From: Caryophanales bacterium
GTDB taxonomy: Bacteria; Bacillota_I; Bacilli_A; RFN20; CAG-826
Direction: 5' to 3'
Length of the DNA stretch: 8,889 nt
Assembly (NCBI GenBank): GCA_028723545.1
Contig: JAQYER010000080.1
Span: 1 to 8,889, forward strand
In this document: piece by piece, positions 7,250-8,889 of the stretch
Layout of the letters: every line of letters begins with the position of its first letter
Numbering within the stretch: position 1 is the stretch's first letter
The notes under the pieces: model-generated
Database searches by the model: none
The model's input: only the letters and a program-made list of their open reading frames with translations
What the model was told of the DNA's origin: nothing
Program-made: the position numbers and the translations under genes

Positions 7250-7923
7250 TTGAATTTAATATAGTTTGGTTAATATCTTTAATTGTCATTATTTCTTTTT
7301 CAATTATTTATGTTTTAAATGGAATAATTTCATATAAAAAAGAAAACAAACAATCATATTCATTTTTGTCTAATTTTCCGAATGAATTATCATTTCCAAA
7401 CTCAATATATCGTAAAAGATATTTATTATTCACATTAATTTATGCTTCTTTATTTAGTTTTGTTTTATGGGATACTTTTCCATTTATATCAACTTTTGGA
7501 TCTTTTAAAATATTAGTTATTTTTGAAGCAATATTTGCAATAATTAATGGAATTTCATTTGTTTTAATTAATTTAATCGAACCAAAATTTATTCGTCAAC
7601 ATACATTAATTTCAACTATTTATCTTGCTTCTTGTTTTGGAATTCTTGCAATGATTTCGATATTTGGAATATTGTTATTTACAACTACTGGTCGAATTTT
7701 GCCATTAATTATCGGAATAATTACAACTTTACTATCGATTTTGCAAATTTTGATTATCTTAAATCCAAAATTGAAAGACTGGGCAAAATTAGAAGCTTTT
7801 GTCGATGAAAACAAAAATATTAACTATCGTCGACCAAAAATATTTATTTTAGCGTTATCTGAATGGCTAACATTCTTGTTATCCACAATCGGACTAATAT
7901 TATTCTTAATCGTTATCATTTAG
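7246..7923 (+). CDS. Six-helix integral membrane protein of unknown function
   Basis: 225 residues and very hydrophobic. Six likely membrane helices lie at about 6-28, 58-79, 88-111, 121-147, 151-172 and 199-224. Loops are short, with a basic one at 30-57 (YKKEN, YRKRY) and a charged one at 173-198 (KLKDWAKLEAFVDENK, NYRRPK). By the positive-inside rule these charged loops should be cytoplasmic. I do not recognise the family and see no catalytic motif, transporter signature or signal peptidase site. It begins inside the rpe stop (ATGA overlap), with AAAGGA at 7227-7232, 13 bases upstream, so it is translated as the last gene of the operon. In many Firmicutes the gene after rpe is thiN (thiamin pyrophosphokinase); this protein bears no resemblance to it. 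Confidence 0.85.
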   Translation: MIEFNIVWLISLIVIISFSIIYVLNGIISYKKENKQSYSFLSNFPNELSFPNSIYRKRYLLFTLIYASLFSFVLWDTFPFISTFGSFKILVIFEAIFAIINGISFVLINLIEPKFIRQHTLISTIYLASCFGILAMISIFGILLFTTTGRILPLIIGIITTLLSILQILIILNPKLKDWAKLEAFVDENKNINYRRPKIFILALSEWLTFLLSTIGLILFLIVII

Positions 7924-7932
7924 CAAAAATAA

Positions 7933-7954
7933 AAGGAACTCGAGCGAGTTCCTT
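7933..7954. terminator. Bidirectional intrinsic terminator between the operon and convergent rpmB
   Basis: A perfect 9-bp stem, AAGGAACTC pairing with GAGTTCCTT around a GAGC loop, starts 10 bases after the stop of the membrane-protein gene and ends 21 bases before the rpmB stop. On the plus strand it is followed by ATTATTTATAAAAT. On the minus strand it is followed by TTATTTTTGC, a better uridine tract. It can therefore end transcription from both sides, and is probably stronger for rpmB. Confidence 0.9.
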
Positions 7955-7975
7955 ATTATTTATAAAATTAATAAA

Positions 7976-8164
7976 TTACTTAGCGTTTTTCATTAATGTA
8001 CGGTGAGCACGTGCTGACATTCTAACACGAACTTTCTTTCCATTAATAACTACTTCGTAAGTTTGAAGGTTAGCGTTCCAAACACGGCGTGTAGCGCGTA
8101 ATGAGTGAGAACGTTTATTACCAGCGTGTGGTCCTTTTCCAGTTATTGGGCATACTCTTGACAT
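7976..8164 (-). CDS. rpmB: 50S ribosomal protein L28
   Basis: 62 residues, the size of Firmicutes L28, a small basic protein of the large ribosomal subunit. It shows the family pattern: MSRVCPITGKGPHAGNKRSH at the N-terminus, RRVWNANLQ in the middle, then VRMSARAHRTL. A single cysteine (C5) is present, so this is the zinc-free form, not the four-cysteine form. The start is supported by AGAGAGGT (8173-8180, minus strand) 8 bases upstream. It lies convergent to the operon; from memory, rpmB also faces the rpe end of this block in Bacillus, so the orientation is probably ancestral. Confidence 0.98.
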   Translation of the reverse strand: MSRVCPITGKGPHAGNKRSHSLRATRRVWNANLQTYEVVINGKKVRVRMSARAHRTLMKNAK

Positions 8165-8201
8165 AATTCATTACCTCTCTATTCATTAAAAAAGCACAAA
8201 A

Positions 8202-8230
8202 ATAATACCATGTAAGAAAAATATTGTAAA
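8202..8230 (-). promoter_or_regulatory. Sigma-A-type promoter of rpmB
   Basis: Reading the minus strand, TTTACA (8225-8230) and TATTAT (8202-8207) are separated by exactly 17 bases. Each differs by one base from the TTGACA/TATAAT consensus. Transcription should start near 8195, giving a leader of about 30 bases that contains the ribosome binding site and no room for a structured riboswitch. The -35 box lies 8 bases downstream of the stop of the preceding minus-strand gene. A short dyad ATTGT-AA-ACAAT (8223-8234) overlaps it. Confidence 0.75.
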
Positions 8231-8237
8231 CAATAAT

Positions 8238-8711
8238 TTAAAGCTTCGCATTTGGGTAGCGGAGATGGAAATCTTGTTTTGACAAAGTTTTTGTCTTTTT
8301 TATCACTTCATCATAGATGATATTATTTTTATCAAACACTAAATAATGCTCTTTTCCGTTATTATCGAAAAATCTTAATTGTTTATGTTTTAATGAATAT
8401 TCTTCATCAATGTAAACAATATTTTTATATGAATAAACAATTTCAGTATTCATCTTATGATGAATTATCGCATTATTTGTTAATTCATAATATGTTTTGG
8501 TAACGCTTATATATGAAAAGATAATTGTCAACAATATTAAAATAGGGGTGTAAATATAAAAACTAATTCCAAATGGGAAAAACGCGCCTACTTCTTGAAA
8601 TTGAATTACGAAATAAAACAATAATTCTAAAATGAAAAATAATACGATAAATGTTCCAATAATCTTTCCTTTAGATAAATATAGTTTTTTGTAATGATTT
8701 TTATTGCTCAT
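8238..8711 (-). CDS. Two-helix membrane protein with possible bacterial PH-like domain
   Basis: 157 residues from the ATG at 8711 (MSNKNHYKK); an in-frame ATG at 8738 would add nine residues (MIYYDIFLS). Neither start has a Shine-Dalgarno match. I favour 8711 because a TATTAT box at 8727-8732 would place a transcript start only about 9 bases before it, but this is weak. Two hydrophobic helices (about 17-37 and 49-69, split by a short aromatic loop) are followed by a soluble part beginning TKTYYELTNNAIIHHK, with alternating strands through YSYKNIVYI, QLRFFDNN and EHYLVFD. The pattern of two helices, then YxLT and a beta-rich region, resembles membrane-anchored bacterial PH domain (bPH/YdbS-like) proteins. 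That is pattern resemblance only, and no function can be assigned. No terminator separates it from rpmB, so read-through into rpmB is possible. Confidence 0.75.
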   Translation of the reverse strand: MSNKNHYKKLYLSKGKIIGTFIVLFFILELLFYFVIQFQEVGAFFPFGISFYIYTPILILLTIIFSYISVTKTYYELTNNAIIHHKMNTEIVYSYKNIVYIDEEYSLKHKQLRFFDNNGKEHYLVFDKNNIIYDEVIKKTKTLSKQDFHLRYPNAKL

Positions 8712-8750
8712 AGATAAAAATATATCATAATAAATCATTAAATAAAATAA

Positions 8751-8779
8751 TTAACATATATTTATATATGTGTTAAGAT
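8751..8779 (+). promoter_or_regulatory. Sigma-A-type promoter of the glgC-like gene
   Basis: TTAACA (8751-8756) and TAAGAT (8774-8779) are 17 bases apart, with a TGT directly before the -10 box, which makes it an extended -10 promoter. The expected start is near 8786, with a leader of about 37 bases carrying AAAGGAG. The whole spacer is taken up by a dyad described separately. Confidence 0.65.
8754..8771. repeat. Perfect 7+7 bp inverted repeat within the glgC promoter spacer
   Basis: ACATATA and TATATGT flank TTTA. The element covers the last three bases of the -35 box and most of the spacer, a position where a dimeric repressor would block RNA polymerase. In AT-rich DNA such a dyad can arise by chance, and no regulator is recognisable from the sequence, so an operator role is only a suggestion. 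Confidence 0.4.
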
Positions 8780-8822
8780 AATAACGACTTAAATAATATT
8801 TTTAGAAAGGAGAAGATCAACA

Positions 8823-8889
8823 ATGAAAGAAAAACTCGTTGCTATGGTCTTAGCTGGTGGAAAAGGCACACGTCTTGAAGCTTTAACAA
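8823..8889 (+). CDS. glgC: Glucose-1-phosphate adenylyltransferase N-terminus (3' end outside window)
   Basis: Only 22 codons are visible. MKEKLVAMVLAGGKGTRLEALT contains the nucleotide-binding signature LAGGxGTRL of sugar-phosphate nucleotidyltransferases. The VAM before it and the EALT after it fit GlgC, which makes ADP-glucose for glycogen, better than GalU or RmlA, whose starts usually read KAIILAGGxGTRLxPLT. AAAGGAG (8806-8812) lies 10 bases upstream of the ATG. If correct, further glg genes should follow to the right. A related nucleotidyltransferase (GlgD or another) remains possible. Confidence 0.75.
   Translation, partial: MKEKLVAMVLAGGKGTRLEALT

Noticed and set aside
7620..7814. 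Minus-strand open frame opposite the membrane-protein gene
   Set aside because: Antisense translation of hydrophobic codons; no ribosome binding site or similarity.
8223..8234. ATTGT-AA-ACAAT dyad overlapping the rpmB -35 box as an L28 operator
   Set aside because: Arms are only 5 bp in AT-rich DNA, and I know of no such control of rpmB; too weak to list separately.
1..8889. Use of TGA as tryptophan (Mycoplasma code)
   Set aside because: Tryptophan residues at conserved positions are TGG, and TGA ends prpC and rpe at the expected family lengths.

Overview
The window is a compact, AT-rich stretch from a low-GC Gram-positive bacterium, most likely a wall-poor or reduced member of the Bacilli (the Acholeplasma/Izemoplasma/RF39 to Erysipelotrichia neighbourhood). 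This rests on gene order, strong AT bias and AGGAGG-type ribosome binding sites. Tryptophan is encoded by TGG, and TGA ends real genes (the PP2C phosphatase and rpe), so the standard bacterial code applies. The Mycoplasma/Spiroplasma group, which reads TGA as Trp, is therefore unlikely. The genus cannot be fixed from the sequence alone.

Positions 1-7923 form one tightly packed plus-strand gene cluster: 3' part of priA, a small DUF1904-like gene, a degenerate RsmB-like gene, rlmN, a PP2C phosphatase (prpC), a Ser/Thr kinase (prkC), rsgA, rpe, and a six-helix membrane protein. This is the well-known Firmicutes block priA-def-fmt-rsmB-rlmN-prpC-prkC-rsgA-rpe, with changes. def and fmt are absent from their usual place. 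The rsmB position holds a full-length protein that has lost both catalytic cysteines and the SAM-binding signature. The kinase has lost its membrane anchor and PASTA repeats. The usual thiN slot after rpe holds an unrelated membrane protein. Nearly every junction overlaps by 1-14 bases or is separated by only 2-13 bases, so the block is probably one translationally coupled operon. Its shared themes are ribosome maturation and modification (RsgA, RlmN, RsmB-like), Ser/Thr phospho-signalling (PrpC/PrkC) and replication restart (PriA). The block ends at a hairpin terminator at 7933-7954.

From 7976 to 8711 two genes run on the minus strand: rpmB (ribosomal protein L28), with its own well-formed sigma-A-type promoter, and upstream of it a two-helix membrane protein with a possible PH-like cytoplasmic domain. 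The hairpin at 7933-7954 lies between the convergent operon and rpmB and can serve both. At the right edge a plus-strand promoter, with a 7+7 bp dyad in its spacer, drives the first 22 codons of a nucleotidyltransferase that looks like glgC (glycogen synthesis).

The most noteworthy item is the intact, apparently expressed but catalytically dead-looking RsmB homologue held at its ancestral locus. I saw no mobile element, CRISPR array, tRNA or rRNA.
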